Part shown: one piece after another, positions 52,938-60,411 of the stretch
Position numbering within the stretch: the stretch's first letter is position 1
How the letters are laid out: every line of letters begins with the position of its first letter
Assembly (NCBI GenBank): GCA_900546265.1
Contig: URCA01000001.1
Span: forward strand, 124,001-188,000
DNA: 64,000 bases
Direction of reading: 5' to 3'
From: an uncultured Oscillospiraceae bacterium
Lineage (GTDB): Bacteria; Bacillota; Clostridia; Oscillospirales; Acutalibacteraceae
Translations under genes and position numbers: made by a program
The notes under the pieces: model-generated
Told to the model about the DNA's origin: nothing
Seen by the model: only the letters and a program-made list of their open reading frames with translations
The model's database searches: none

Positions 52938-53097
52938 TTAATAACCTTTCCTGGTTTTAATTTGCCAAAATTCAATGAAGTATATCTTCAATTGGAAGAG
53001 AAATAAATCAAGATGTGGTAAACTGTGAAGAAACGCCTTCTTTTGGTTTTTCAGAGGCGTGCCGCAGATTTCACGAAAAGTATGTGGAGAGAGAAGC

Positions 53098-53796
53098 ATG
53101 CAGCAGGAACTGGCACTCAACGAGATTTTCTTCTCACTGAAAAAGCAGTGGAAATGGATAGCGGTCAGCACCGTTGCCGGTGCGCTGCTCGCGTTTGTCC
53201 TATCCGCCTTTATTCTTCCGAAAAAGTACACGTCTTCCCTCGATTTGTACGTGAACAACGCGGAACGGGCGGTCGGCAATGTCAACATCAACGACATCAA
53301 CGCCTCTCAGAAGCTGGTCAACACGTACATCGTCATTTTGAAAAACCGGCAGATACTCGAGCAGGTGGCCGACAACGTCGGCGGTATCACCTATAAAGAG
53401 TTAGCCAATTCGATTACCATGAGTTCGGTGGAGCAGACCGAGGTGCTCCGCATCTCGGCGGAAACCGGCGATCCGCAGCTGTCCGCCGCCATCTGCAACG
53501 AGCTGGCCGCCCTGGCGCCCGGCGTTCTGGAGCAGGTTGTCAAGGCGGGGAGCGTGGAGGTCATTGGCAAGGCTCAGGCGGCCAAGGCCCCCTCTTCCCC
53601 CAATACCAAGCGTAACACCTTGCTAGGCGCTGTGCTGCTGCTGGTTCTGTCCTGCGGCGCCACGATTCTCGTGTATCTGCTGGACAACACGGTCAAGGGC
53701 GAGGAGGATATCCGGCAGCGCCTCGACCTTCCCGTACTCGGGGAAATCCCCAGCTTCAACCCGGGAACCAAGGAGGTGCGCCGCCATGCTCGCTAA
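53098..53796 (+). CDS. Wzz/CapA-type chain-length protein (BY-kinase activator)
   Basis: A 232-residue membrane protein. Two transmembrane segments (about 22-42 and 176-196) flank an extracellular Wzz-type domain (YTSSLDLYVNNAERAVGNVNINDINASQKLVNTYIVILKNRQILEQV). The cytoplasmic tail ends near the kinase start. Such proteins set polysaccharide chain length and activate the partner tyrosine kinase. ATG 53098 has GGAGAGA upstream and the gene overlaps the kinase by 11 bases. Confidence 0.9.
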   Translation: MQQELALNEIFFSLKKQWKWIAVSTVAGALLAFVLSAFILPKKYTSSLDLYVNNAERAVGNVNINDINASQKLVNTYIVILKNRQILEQVADNVGGITYKELANSITMSSVEQTEVLRISAETGDPQLSAAICNELAALAPGVLEQVVKAGSVEVIGKAQAAKAPSSPNTKRNTLLGAVLLLVLSCGATILVYLLDNTVKGEEDIRQRLDLPVLGEIPSFNPGTKEVRRHAR

Positions 53797-54511
53797 GAAG
53801 AAAGAAAATGTCAGCCGGTCGGCCGCGGCGCTGACCTCGAAAACACCCTTTCAAATCGTGGAGGCCTATAAGGCTATCCGGGCCAATCTGCTGTTCATGC
53901 TGTCCACGGCGGCGGAGAAAGCGGTCGTCGTCACCAGCGCCGAGCCCAGCGCGGGCAAATCCACCACCTGCTCCAACCTGGCCATCACCATGGCGCAGAC
54001 GGGGGCCAAGGTGGTCATCGTGGACGCCGATATGCGCAAGCCAGTTCTGCACAAGATTTTCCGCGTCAGCAACAACAACGGCTTGTCCAAGCTGCTCAGC
54101 GGCTTAATCAAGCCGGAGGACTGCATCAACAAAAGCATTATGCCCAATTTGGATCTGATTAACGCCGGCCCCATTCCCCCCAACCCCTCCGAGCTGCTGG
54201 GTTCGGAGCGCATGGCCGGCCTGCTGCAGACCCTGTCCGCCTCCTACGACTACATTTTTCTGGATGCGCCGCCCATCAACGTGGTGGCGGATTCCTTGAT
54301 GTTTCTGGATAAGACGGCGGGCGCCATTTTGGTGGCCAGGCAGAAGCAGACCCATTACGACGAGCTGCAGAAGGCGGCGGAGAGCATCCGCAACCTCCAT
54401 TCCAGCGTTCTGGGGGTTGTCATCACCGATGTCAGCGAAACCAACAAGCCCTACGCCATGTATAAAAGCTATAAATACAAGAGCTATGACTACGAGTACA
54501 AGAAAGTCTGA
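53786..54511 (+). CDS. Bacterial tyrosine kinase (CpsD/CapB-type)
   Basis: A 241-residue BY-kinase. Walker A is VTSAEPSAGKSTTCSN, Walker A' VVIVDADMRKP and Walker B YDYIFLDAPP, with the C-terminal Tyr cluster YAMYKSYKYKSYDYEYKKV that autophosphorylates. With the Wzz-type partner it controls polymer export or synthesis. Its C-terminal codons overlap the phosphatase gene by 26 bases in another frame. Confidence 0.93.
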   Translation: MLAKKKENVSRSAAALTSKTPFQIVEAYKAIRANLLFMLSTAAEKAVVVTSAEPSAGKSTTCSNLAITMAQTGAKVVIVDADMRKPVLHKIFRVSNNNGLSKLLSGLIKPEDCINKSIMPNLDLINAGPIPPNPSELLGSERMAGLLQTLSASYDYIFLDAPPINVVADSLMFLDKTAGAILVARQKQTHYDELQKAAESIRNLHSSVLGVVITDVSETNKPYAMYKSYKYKSYDYEYKKV

Positions 54512-55217
54512 CGGGCCCCTCTGGGTCGATATCCACACCCACTGCCTGCCGGGGATGGACGACGGCGCGAAGGATCTGGAAACCTCCCTGCAAATGCTGC
54601 GTCTCCTGCGCAGGCAAGGGGTGGCAAAGGCCGCGCTGACCTCTCACTATTATCCCCACAAGGAATCTCTGGACTCATTTCTGAAGCGGCGGGAGGCGGC
54701 GTGGCAGCGGCTGCGCCCGCATACTGGCACGGAGGAATACCCGGAGCTGCTGTTGGGTGCGGAAATCTATGTGACCCGGGGACTGAGCGAGCAGAACCTG
54801 CGGCCTCTCTGCATCGGGAAAACCGATCTGCTGCTGCTGGAGCTTCCCCGACAGCCCTACAAGGCTTGGATCCTCGAAGAACTGCGCAACCTCACTTACG
54901 CCTTGGACATCATCCCGGTATTGGCCCATTTGGAGCGGTATCGTTCGTGGTACGCCTCCAAAGACTTTGCCGAGCTGTTATCCTTTGACGAATTCGTGCT
55001 GCAATGCAACGCCGGCGCCTTGCTGGATCGCAAGGATCGCGCCTTCCTGTACAGGCTGGCGGCCAAGGGGTACCCGTTTGTCATTGGCAGCGATACGCAT
55101 AACATGACAACCCGTTTGCCGGATTTTCAAGAACCTTTATCCGCTATAAAGAAAAAGCGGAGGGGCCGGTTCTTTCTGAACAGCCTTCAAAAACAAGCGG
55201 AGGCGCTTCACCTCTGA
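54486..55217 (+). CDS. PHP-type tyrosine-protein phosphatase (CpsB/YwqE)
   Basis: A metal-dependent phosphatase of 243 residues that dephosphorylates the BY-kinase. It has VDIHTHCLPGMDDGAKD at the N-terminus, ALTSHYYPHK, LLGAEIYVTRG, IPVLAHLERY and VIGSDTHNM, all the PHP metal-binding motifs. ATG 54486 is used: the longer reading would run backwards through the kinase gene. Third gene of the operon. Confidence 0.9.
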   Translation: MTTSTRKSDGPLWVDIHTHCLPGMDDGAKDLETSLQMLRLLRRQGVAKAALTSHYYPHKESLDSFLKRREAAWQRLRPHTGTEEYPELLLGAEIYVTRGLSEQNLRPLCIGKTDLLLLELPRQPYKAWILEELRNLTYALDIIPVLAHLERYRSWYASKDFAELLSFDEFVLQCNAGALLDRKDRAFLYRLAAKGYPFVIGSDTHNMTTRLPDFQEPLSAIKKKRRGRFFLNSLQKQAEALHL

Positions 55218-55252
55218 AGACGGGACGGGTGGACAGGAGGAAGATAATTCTT

Positions 55253-55942
55253 ATGCGGATAAAAGACGCGTTAGCCGACAAAGGAAGCAGCTATACGCGG
55301 GCGTCAGTCGCGACCTCAATGGTCGTCCCGGCCAGCCGTTCCGGATACGCCGCAGTTAAGCGCGTGCTCGACTGGCTTCTTTCGCTGATGGCGCTGATTC
55401 TGCTGTTTCCTTTATTCCTGGCGGTGGCGGTGGCCATCAAGCTGGATTCCAGAGGACCGGTCTTTTTCGTGCAGACCCGGATAGGAAAAAACGGAAAGCC
55501 TTTCTCTATGTATAAATTCCGCAGCATGTGTGTGGACGCGGAAAAGCAATTACACAAATTTGCGGCCATGAACGAACGGGACGGCCCCGTTTTCAAAATT
55601 GCCAACGATCCCCGGGTGACGCGGGTCGGCCGGTTCATCCGCCGGACCTGCATAGACGAACTGCCCCAGCTGCTCAATATTCTCAAAGGCGACATGGGCA
55701 TTGTCGGCCCTCGGCCGGCCCTGCCGAACGAGGTGGCGGCCTATACCCCGCATCAGATGCTGCGGCTGCAGGCGACGCCTGGCCTCACCTGCTACTGGCA
55801 AATCCGCAAGGACGATAACACCACCTTCGCCGAATGGGTGGAGATGGATTTACAATATATACAAGATCAGTCATTTATGGTGGATCTTAAAATTATATTT
55901 GCCACATTTCGTATTGTTTTTACAGGGAAAGGCGCTTGTTAG
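55253..55942 (+). CDS. Polyprenyl-phosphate sugar-phosphotransferase (priming glycosyltransferase)
   Basis: A 229-residue membrane enzyme of the bacterial sugar transferase family. One membrane segment (about 40-60, LSLMALILLFPLFLAVAVAI) precedes the catalytic domain: KLDSRGPVFFVQTRIGKNGKPFSMYKFRSM, RRTCIDELPQLLNILKGDMGIVGPRPALP and the C-terminal DLKIIFATFR. It loads the first sugar on undecaprenyl phosphate. ATG 55253 is chosen (AGGAGG 12 bases upstream). No further glycosyltransferase, flippase or polymerase gene follows, so the rest of the pathway must be elsewhere. Confidence 0.92.
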   Translation: MRIKDALADKGSSYTRASVATSMVVPASRSGYAAVKRVLDWLLSLMALILLFPLFLAVAVAIKLDSRGPVFFVQTRIGKNGKPFSMYKFRSMCVDAEKQLHKFAAMNERDGPVFKIANDPRVTRVGRFIRRTCIDELPQLLNILKGDMGIVGPRPALPNEVAAYTPHQMLRLQATPGLTCYWQIRKDDNTTFAEWVEMDLQYIQDQSFMVDLKIIFATFRIVFTGKGAC

Positions 55943-56136
55943 TGCTTTTTATGCACCTGAAAGCAGCATCCCCACAGCAGGCCGACTGTAAAGCAAAAGG
56001 AACCGACAATCGCATACCACATAAGCCGCGCCCCTCCGTCTTTATCCATTTAATTGCTTTCCCTATAGTATATGTGCCAGCTATGGCAAACTATACGGAA
56101 ATCTTTTTCCAGAGGGGAATCCTTCTAGGTTGTTCT

Positions 56137-56156
56137 GCTTATGCATCCGCATAAGC
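56137..56156 (+). terminator. Hairpin between polysaccharide operon and sortase-substrate gene
   Basis: GCTTATGC-atcc-GCATAAGC, perfect 8-base arms, followed by TTGACAATAAATATTATTTT. It may act as terminator of the upstream operon. Confidence 0.5.
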
Positions 56157-56190
56157 TTGACAATAAATATTATTTTAAGGGGGTAAAATC

Positions 56191-56733
56191 ATGAAGAAAT
56201 TGGTCACAATCGTATGCGCCATGCTGATGATGGCGGCTTTTGCGATCCCGACGTTTGCGGCGACCACGAAAGACGACATTATCGCGGAGCTGAAGGCCGG
56301 CGTTCAGGTTGGAGATAAAACCAAGGCGATTCCTGAGAAGTATATCGACGTCGCCGAAAAGTTTTTCGCCGCCAATGAACTGACCGACGAGCAGCTGGCT
56401 ACCGCGCTTACGGAAGTCAAGGAAGCGAAGGAGCTGTGGGCCAGCACCGGCGAAACGGAATTCAAAAACATTCCGGCCGATGTGCAGAAACAGCTGCAGA
56501 ACAAAGCTGCCGCCGCCGCCAAAAAGGTGGGCGCCACGCTGACCTTCGACGGCAAGACCATTTCGGTTGTGGACGCGCAGGGCAGAACCTACAGCGTCCT
56601 GGCAAAATCGAATCCCATCAAACCGACCGGCGCCGACTATACCATGTTGATTGTGGTTTCGGCGGCTGTTCTCGGCGTGCTGGGTTCCGTTGTTGTCATT
56701 TCCCGTAAGAACAAGCTTACTGGAGACTGCTGA
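56191..56733 (+). CDS. Secreted protein with atypical sortase signal (IKPTG)
   Basis: A 180-residue protein. The signal peptide (MKKLVTIVCAMLMMAAFAIPTFA, about 1-23) precedes a helical middle (DIIAELKAG, YIDVAEKFFAANELTDEQLATALTEVKEAKELW) and a small beta region (GATLTFDGKTISVVDAQGRTYSVLAKS). It ends with NPIKPTG (141-147), a hydrophobic stretch (MLIVVSAAVLGVLGSVVVI) and SRKNK. The last three features form a sortase sorting signal. A sortase gene starts two bases after the stop. Probably attached to the cell wall by that enzyme; ligand or function is unknown. Strong ribosome site AAGGGGG. Confidence 0.75.
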   Translation: MKKLVTIVCAMLMMAAFAIPTFAATTKDDIIAELKAGVQVGDKTKAIPEKYIDVAEKFFAANELTDEQLATALTEVKEAKELWASTGETEFKNIPADVQKQLQNKAAAAAKKVGATLTFDGKTISVVDAQGRTYSVLAKSNPIKPTGADYTMLIVVSAAVLGVLGSVVVISRKNKLTGDC

Positions 56734-56735
56734 AT

Positions 56736-57407
56736 ATGGGACAAGAGTTTCGTAAGAAGCTCAGGATAAACAGTGGGATAAAATTTGTATTTTATCCCAT
56801 TGTTTTTTTCCTTTTGAGCGCCTTACTCGTCGTGGCCGCGCTGGGTCCGGTTCTCCGGCCGTATCTCGATATGGCGGATCTAGTGTTTCTCCAGCAGGCG
56901 CCGACGTTTAACAAAGAAGCCGCCAACATCTACCAGGGAGCCATACAGGACAAGGGCGGAACGCTGAAAAAAGACGAGGTCGTTTTTCCCTCCGAGGGGG
57001 AAACTTTCGGGAAAATCCGTATCGCTTCCGTGGGGATTGAGGCTTCCCTGATTTATGGGGACAATATAAAAAATATGCGCAAGGGCGTCGAAGTGTATTC
57101 CGGCACCTATCTGCCCGGCGAAGACCGAACGATACTTATCGGCGGACACAACAACACCCATTTCCGCACTCTGAAAAACGTGAAGACGGGGGATAAGGTG
57201 GAGCTCCAGACAAATTACGGCACCTATATCTACGAGGTGACCGGGTCCCGGATCGCCCGCTTTGACGATACCAGCGCCTACGACCTGACCAGGGCGGAAG
57301 AAAACCTGATCCTGTACACCTGCTACAATGAATCGAAAATCGGCGCCACCCCCAACCGCACGTTTGTCTACGGCAAATACGTGTCCGGCCCCAAAATCGT
57401 GTCGTGA
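56736..57407 (+). CDS. Sortase (class D-like)
   Basis: A 223-residue transpeptidase that cleaves a sorting signal and attaches the protein to the wall. It has an N-terminal membrane anchor (about 15-38, FVFYPIVFFLLSALLVVAALG). Catalytic residues are His138 (GGHNNTHFRTL), Cys196 (LYTCYNES) and Arg208 (PNRTFVYGKY). The fold and the TLxTC-like motif (ILYTC) fit class D or E enzymes. Its ATG lies directly after the presumed substrate's stop, suggesting a dedicated pair. The QTGD protein at 16897-17574 may or may not be a second client. Confidence 0.92.
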   Translation: MGQEFRKKLRINSGIKFVFYPIVFFLLSALLVVAALGPVLRPYLDMADLVFLQQAPTFNKEAANIYQGAIQDKGGTLKKDEVVFPSEGETFGKIRIASVGIEASLIYGDNIKNMRKGVEVYSGTYLPGEDRTILIGGHNNTHFRTLKNVKTGDKVELQTNYGTYIYEVTGSRIARFDDTSAYDLTRAEENLILYTCYNESKIGATPNRTFVYGKYVSGPKIVS

Positions 57408-57418
57408 GGAGATGCCCT

Positions 57419-58285
57419 ATGGAGACCAATGCGTCTGTTTCAAAGCAAGCACGGCTTCGCGGCGGGATGGCCTGGATACTGTCCTTTTTGCTATGCCTGT
57501 TTTTGACGGTGCTGTCGCTGCTTAGCCTGCTGGAATGCACGCTGCTCAGCCCCGGCTTTCTGAAAAAGCAGGTGGATAAAAGCGCCTATACCGCGCATGT
57601 CATCGAGGACATGGAGGATATTTTCGTCTCCTATGGCATCAGCAGCGATTTCGACGAAGCCTTTTTCACCTCGGTGCTGACGGAGGAGGAAGTGCGGGCT
57701 GACATCTATGCCGAAATCGACCGGTTGTACGCGGCCGACACGGCCGGCGCGGACTACGACGCCTTCGAAAGCCAGCTGTATGACAAGCTGACGGCCAACG
57801 TCAAAGAGCGGAACCTGGAAATCACCGAGAGCGTCGATCAGGCCCTGCATTATTTGGCGCAGATGTGCGCCGAAACGTACCGGGAGGGGGTTGGCCTTCC
57901 CTTTGCGTCCTATGCCGCCAGCGCCCTGGCGGCGGCCAAAACGCCGCTGCTCATCGGCATCGCGGCCATGGCGGTTCTTTCGCTGTTTGTTTTGGGCTTT
58001 CTGTTCGCCCTACAGAAAAAGAACGGCTTTTTCCGCTACGCGATTTATGCGTGCAGCGGGGCCGCGGTAACGCTGACGGTGCTGGCGCTGGTGGTTCTGC
58101 TGTCCGGCAAAATCGAAAAAATTGGGCTGACCGGCAAGGCGCTATACTATTTGGTGACCAGCTACGCCACGCAGACGGTCATGCTGCTGTTTGTCGCCGT
58201 GGGTATCCTGCTCGCCGCCGTGCTGATTCTGGCCCTGCTATATGGGTTTTCCGTTAAAAGAGCCGTCCCGCCGCCAAAGCATTGA
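57419..58285 (+). CDS. Four-helix membrane protein of sortase operon
   Basis: A 288-residue protein. One membrane segment near the N-terminus (about 22-45, ILSFLLCLFLTVLSLLSLLEC), an extracellular domain of about 130 residues (HVIEDMEDIFVSYGISSDFDEAFFTSVLTEEEVRADIYAEIDRLYAADT), then three membrane segments (about 178-200, 210-232, 250-275). No recognised family. It follows the sortase by 11 bases (GAGGAG ribosome site) and may help assemble or anchor the sortase product, but this is inference from position. Confidence 0.6.
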   Translation: METNASVSKQARLRGGMAWILSFLLCLFLTVLSLLSLLECTLLSPGFLKKQVDKSAYTAHVIEDMEDIFVSYGISSDFDEAFFTSVLTEEEVRADIYAEIDRLYAADTAGADYDAFESQLYDKLTANVKERNLEITESVDQALHYLAQMCAETYREGVGLPFASYAASALAAAKTPLLIGIAAMAVLSLFVLGFLFALQKKNGFFRYAIYACSGAAVTLTVLALVVLLSGKIEKIGLTGKALYYLVTSYATQTVMLLFVAVGILLAAVLILALLYGFSVKRAVPPPKH

Positions 58286-58321
58286 CGAGGCAGCGAATCC
58301 GGGTGAAATAGTCCCCGGGTA

Positions 58322-58349
58322 TTGACAGACGGCCGAAAACGCGTATCAT
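58322..58349 (+). promoter_or_regulatory. Promoter of VanZ-like gene
   Basis: TTGACA, 16-base spacer, TATCAT, 85 bases before the gene. Confidence 0.6.
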
Positions 58350-58370
58350 AAGACATACAGATGATAGCTC

Positions 58371-58406
58371 GCAAAGGCGCAGAGTCAAATCTGCGCCTTT
58401 GCTTTT
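58371..58406 (+). terminator. Terminator or attenuator before VanZ-like gene
   Basis: GCAAAGGCGCAGA and complement, 6-base loop, then TTTTGC. It ends the sortase operon and lies between the promoter at 58322 and the VanZ-like gene, so it could also attenuate the latter. Confidence 0.7.
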
Positions 58407-58433
58407 GCGGTTAGACCGCAGTGAGGAGTTGGC

Positions 58434-58922
58434 ATGAAAAAGCTGCGGATCGCCGCTTGGATCGGGTTCGCCCTGGTGGCCGGCGCTATTTTTTATCTGA
58501 CCACGCAAACACCGGAGGCCACCATCAGCGCCTCTCATTGGGCTACGGAGCATCTTCCGCGCTTTCTTATCGAGCCGAAATGGCCCGACGGCAGCGTGCT
58601 GCTGACCGCCAGACAAATGGCGCATATTTATCAGTTCTTCGCGCTGGGGCTCTGCGCTTCCCTGGCCATGCTGGGCTGTGCGCGGTTCTCCCCGACGGTA
58701 CAGGCCTTGGCGGCGATGGCCATCTGCCTGGTTTGTTCGCTGGCGGATCAGACGCACAAGCTGTTTATTCCCGGGCGGGAGTTCGACGGCCGGGATTTGG
58801 TGTTAGACGCCGTGGGGTATGCCGCCGCCGGGTTTCTCGTCTTTTTTATCCGGTGGATCATAGTGAGAAAGCGGCGGAAATCGTCCGAAAAGACCGCTTC
58901 CGGCGAATCCAAAAATCCGTAA
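58434..58922 (+). CDS. VanZ-family membrane protein
   Basis: A 162-residue protein with about four membrane segments (8-24, 66-82, 88-106, 126-143). The family pattern includes RQMAHIYQFFALGL and the SLADQTHKLFIPGREFDGRDLVLDAVGYAAG segment (DE/DxxxN-like loop), typical of VanZ-like proteins. VanZ gives low-level teicoplanin resistance in enterococci; most relatives have no assigned role. No van genes are nearby. GTGAGGAG precedes the ATG. Confidence 0.85.
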   Translation: MKKLRIAAWIGFALVAGAIFYLTTQTPEATISASHWATEHLPRFLIEPKWPDGSVLLTARQMAHIYQFFALGLCASLAMLGCARFSPTVQALAAMAICLVCSLADQTHKLFIPGREFDGRDLVLDAVGYAAAGFLVFFIRWIIVRKRRKSSEKTASGESKNP

Positions 58923-58955
58923 AAAACCCCGGTGTCCGATGGACGCCGGGGTTTT
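58923..58955 (+). terminator. Terminator after VanZ-like gene
   Basis: AAAACCCCGGTGTCC and near-complement (one mismatch) with a 3-base loop and TTTTG; overlaps the region right after the stop. It probably also serves the convergent AraC/GyrI gene. Confidence 0.88.
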
Positions 58956-58970
58956 GTGTGGGGACGCGCG

Positions 58971-59843
58971 TCAGGCTTTCTTCACAACCGGAACCCAAAT
59001 CTCGCTGCGGACGTCCGGTTTGGTGCCGTCCTCATCGAAATAGGCCTCAATGTCCGGCGCGTTGCCGAACTCGTAGCCCGAAGTGGGCAGCCATTCGGTG
59101 GCAATACGCTTCTGCATCTCCTGTATAGCGCCTGGCATGGGGCCGACGCAGGTGAACACCGCCCAGGTGGCGGCGGGAACCGTGAACGCCTCCATCCCCT
59201 CCGGTACGGGCTGGGAGGTCGGGGCGGCAATATAATAGTCGAACCGGCTGGTCTCCGTCATCGGCTCGCAGCAGACGCTGACCCCCAGCATGCCATGGGG
59301 TTCCCCGTCGATCAGGGGGCCGAGGCGGGCGATGCCGCCGCTGCTGGCCGTTTCGTTCCAGAACTGCGGGATCTGGGCGTAGCAGTTCCCGTTCTCCATG
59401 CTGGTGGGCAGCTTATACCCCACAATGCGGAAGGCTTCTTTGTCCACGAGTTTGTAATCCATAACGCTCGCTCCTTTGATTTGTACTTGAAAGGCGATCG
59501 CCGGATAGGCTTTGAGCGTCACGCCCTTTTCCCGGGCGGCGGTGGGGGTCACGCCATGGAACGCCTGGAAGGCGCGGGTGAATGCGGTAGGGGAATCGTA
59601 GCCATACTTGACCGCCACGTTGATCACCTTGTCTCCGCCGTTCTGCAAATCGACTGCGGCCCGGGAGAGCCGCCGGTTGCGGATGTATTCCGACAGCGGC
59701 ACCTCCGCCATGTAGGAAAACATCCGCTGAAAATGGTAGGCAGAGCAGCAGGCCTTCTGCGCCGCCTGCGCATAGTCGATCGTCCCGTCCAGGTTATCCT
59801 CGATATACGTGATTGCCTCGTTTAAGCGTCTCAGCCAGTCCAT
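58971..59843 (-). CDS. AraC-type regulator with GyrI-like effector domain
   Basis: A 290-residue regulator of the Rob/SoxS type. The N-terminal AraC DNA-binding domain (YIEDNLDGTIDYAQAAQKACCSAYHFQRMFSYMAEVPLSEYIRNRRLSRAAVDLQ, INVAVKYGYDSPTAFTRAFQAFHGVTPTAAR) is followed by a GyrI-like small-molecule-binding domain (about 130-288, ending VRSEIWVPVVKK). Such proteins answer hydrophobic or antimicrobial compounds. Single gene; target not visible. GGAG lies 7 bases before the ATG. Confidence 0.92.
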   Translation of the reverse strand: MDWLRRLNEAITYIEDNLDGTIDYAQAAQKACCSAYHFQRMFSYMAEVPLSEYIRNRRLSRAAVDLQNGGDKVINVAVKYGYDSPTAFTRAFQAFHGVTPTAAREKGVTLKAYPAIAFQVQIKGASVMDYKLVDKEAFRIVGYKLPTSMENGNCYAQIPQFWNETASSGGIARLGPLIDGEPHGMLGVSVCCEPMTETSRFDYYIAAPTSQPVPEGMEAFTVPAATWAVFTCVGPMPGAIQEMQKRIATEWLPTSGYEFGNAPDIEAYFDEDGTKPDVRSEIWVPVVKKA

Positions 59844-59945
59844 ATCGTTCTCCTTTACAAGTGACAGTATACCATCCGCGTCCGCCGTTCACCTCGCATT
59901 TTCTGCACGAATCTGCGAGCTATGGCTAAAAGGCCGCCCGGACAG

Positions 59946-59982
59946 AAAAAGCCGCCCGTTCCAAAGAACGGGCGGCTTTTTT
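59946..59982. terminator. Bidirectional terminator
   Basis: AAAAAGCCGCCCGTTC and complement with a 4-base loop, A-run and T-run on the two sides. It ends the minus-strand zinc-ribbon gene; on the plus strand it has no gene to end. Confidence 0.9.
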
Positions 59983-60000
59983 GGTTCACCGAAGCTGCAC

Positions 60001-60279
60001 TCAGCCTTCGCCGCGCATGCTGGCGAAGCACTCGCTGCAGTACACAGGCCGATCCTCGCGGGGCTTGAAGGGAACCTTCGCCTCTTTGCCGCAGTTGGCG
60101 CAGATGGCGACGTGCATCTCCCGATCCGGCTTCGCGGCGGATTTGCGGGCGTCACGGCAGCTCTTGCAGCGCTGAGGCTCGTTCACAAAGCCTTTTTCAG
60201 CGTAGAACTCCTGCTCGCCGGCGGTGAAAATGAATTCGGCGCCGCACTCTTTGCAGATCAGAGTCTTGTCTTCGTACAT
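60001..60279 (-). CDS. Zinc-ribbon protein
   Basis: A 92-residue protein with three CxxC pairs: CKECGAEFIFTAGEQEFYAEKGFVNEPQRCKSCR (one probable zinc ribbon), then CANCGKEAKVPFKPREDRPVYCSECF (a second). This pattern is seen in widespread small zinc-ribbon proteins of Firmicutes and Chloroflexi. Role unproven; possibly nucleic-acid binding or RNA-polymerase associated. It follows sigH and a tRNA-like relic on the same strand. Confidence 0.85.
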   Translation of the reverse strand: MYEDKTLICKECGAEFIFTAGEQEFYAEKGFVNEPQRCKSCRDARKSAAKPDREMHVAICANCGKEAKVPFKPREDRPVYCSECFASMRGEG

Positions 60280-60310
60280 GGATGTTACCTCGCTTTAAGA
60301 TAAAAATTTT

Positions 60311-60374
60311 TGCCCTGCGACGGATTCGGACCGACACCTTTGAAAACCAACGCTCTCGTTAAGCTACCCGGGCA
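60311..60374 (-). other. tRNA-like relic
   Basis: 64 bases on the minus strand. The ends TGCCC/GGGCA pair as an acceptor stem, the 5' side has a D-arm-like GTAGCTTAACGAGAGC, and a T-arm-like GTCGGTCCGAATCCGTC lies near the 3' end. The middle (GTTGGTTTTCAAAGGTG) does not form a sound anticodon stem and the D-loop is too short. It has no CCA. It is probably a degenerate tRNA gene or tRNA-like RNA. Confidence 0.4.
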
Positions 60375-60411
60375 TATGTATTACAACGGCGTGTACGACG
60401 CCGATATAATC

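Larger units (their letters stand above)
52602..53097. other. Regulatory intergenic region of the polysaccharide operon
   Basis: Contains two sigma-A promoters (52671-52700 and 52909-52937), two matching operator-like sites, and stem-forming sequences about 53034-53063 (ACGCCT...AGGCGT) before the first gene. An open frame of 72 codons starting at TTG 52671 overlaps the -35 box and has no ribosome site, so it is not called. Confidence 0.6.

Noticed and set aside
55943..56190. Riboswitch (c-di-GMP type) before the sortase-substrate gene
   Set aside because: I looked for the conserved core motifs and did not find them; only a short hairpin is present.
60311..60374. Selenocysteine tRNA (UCA-like loop)
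   Set aside because: The loop TTTCAAA superficially fits, but the stem does not pair, the element is far shorter than selC and no selenoprotein machinery is nearby.
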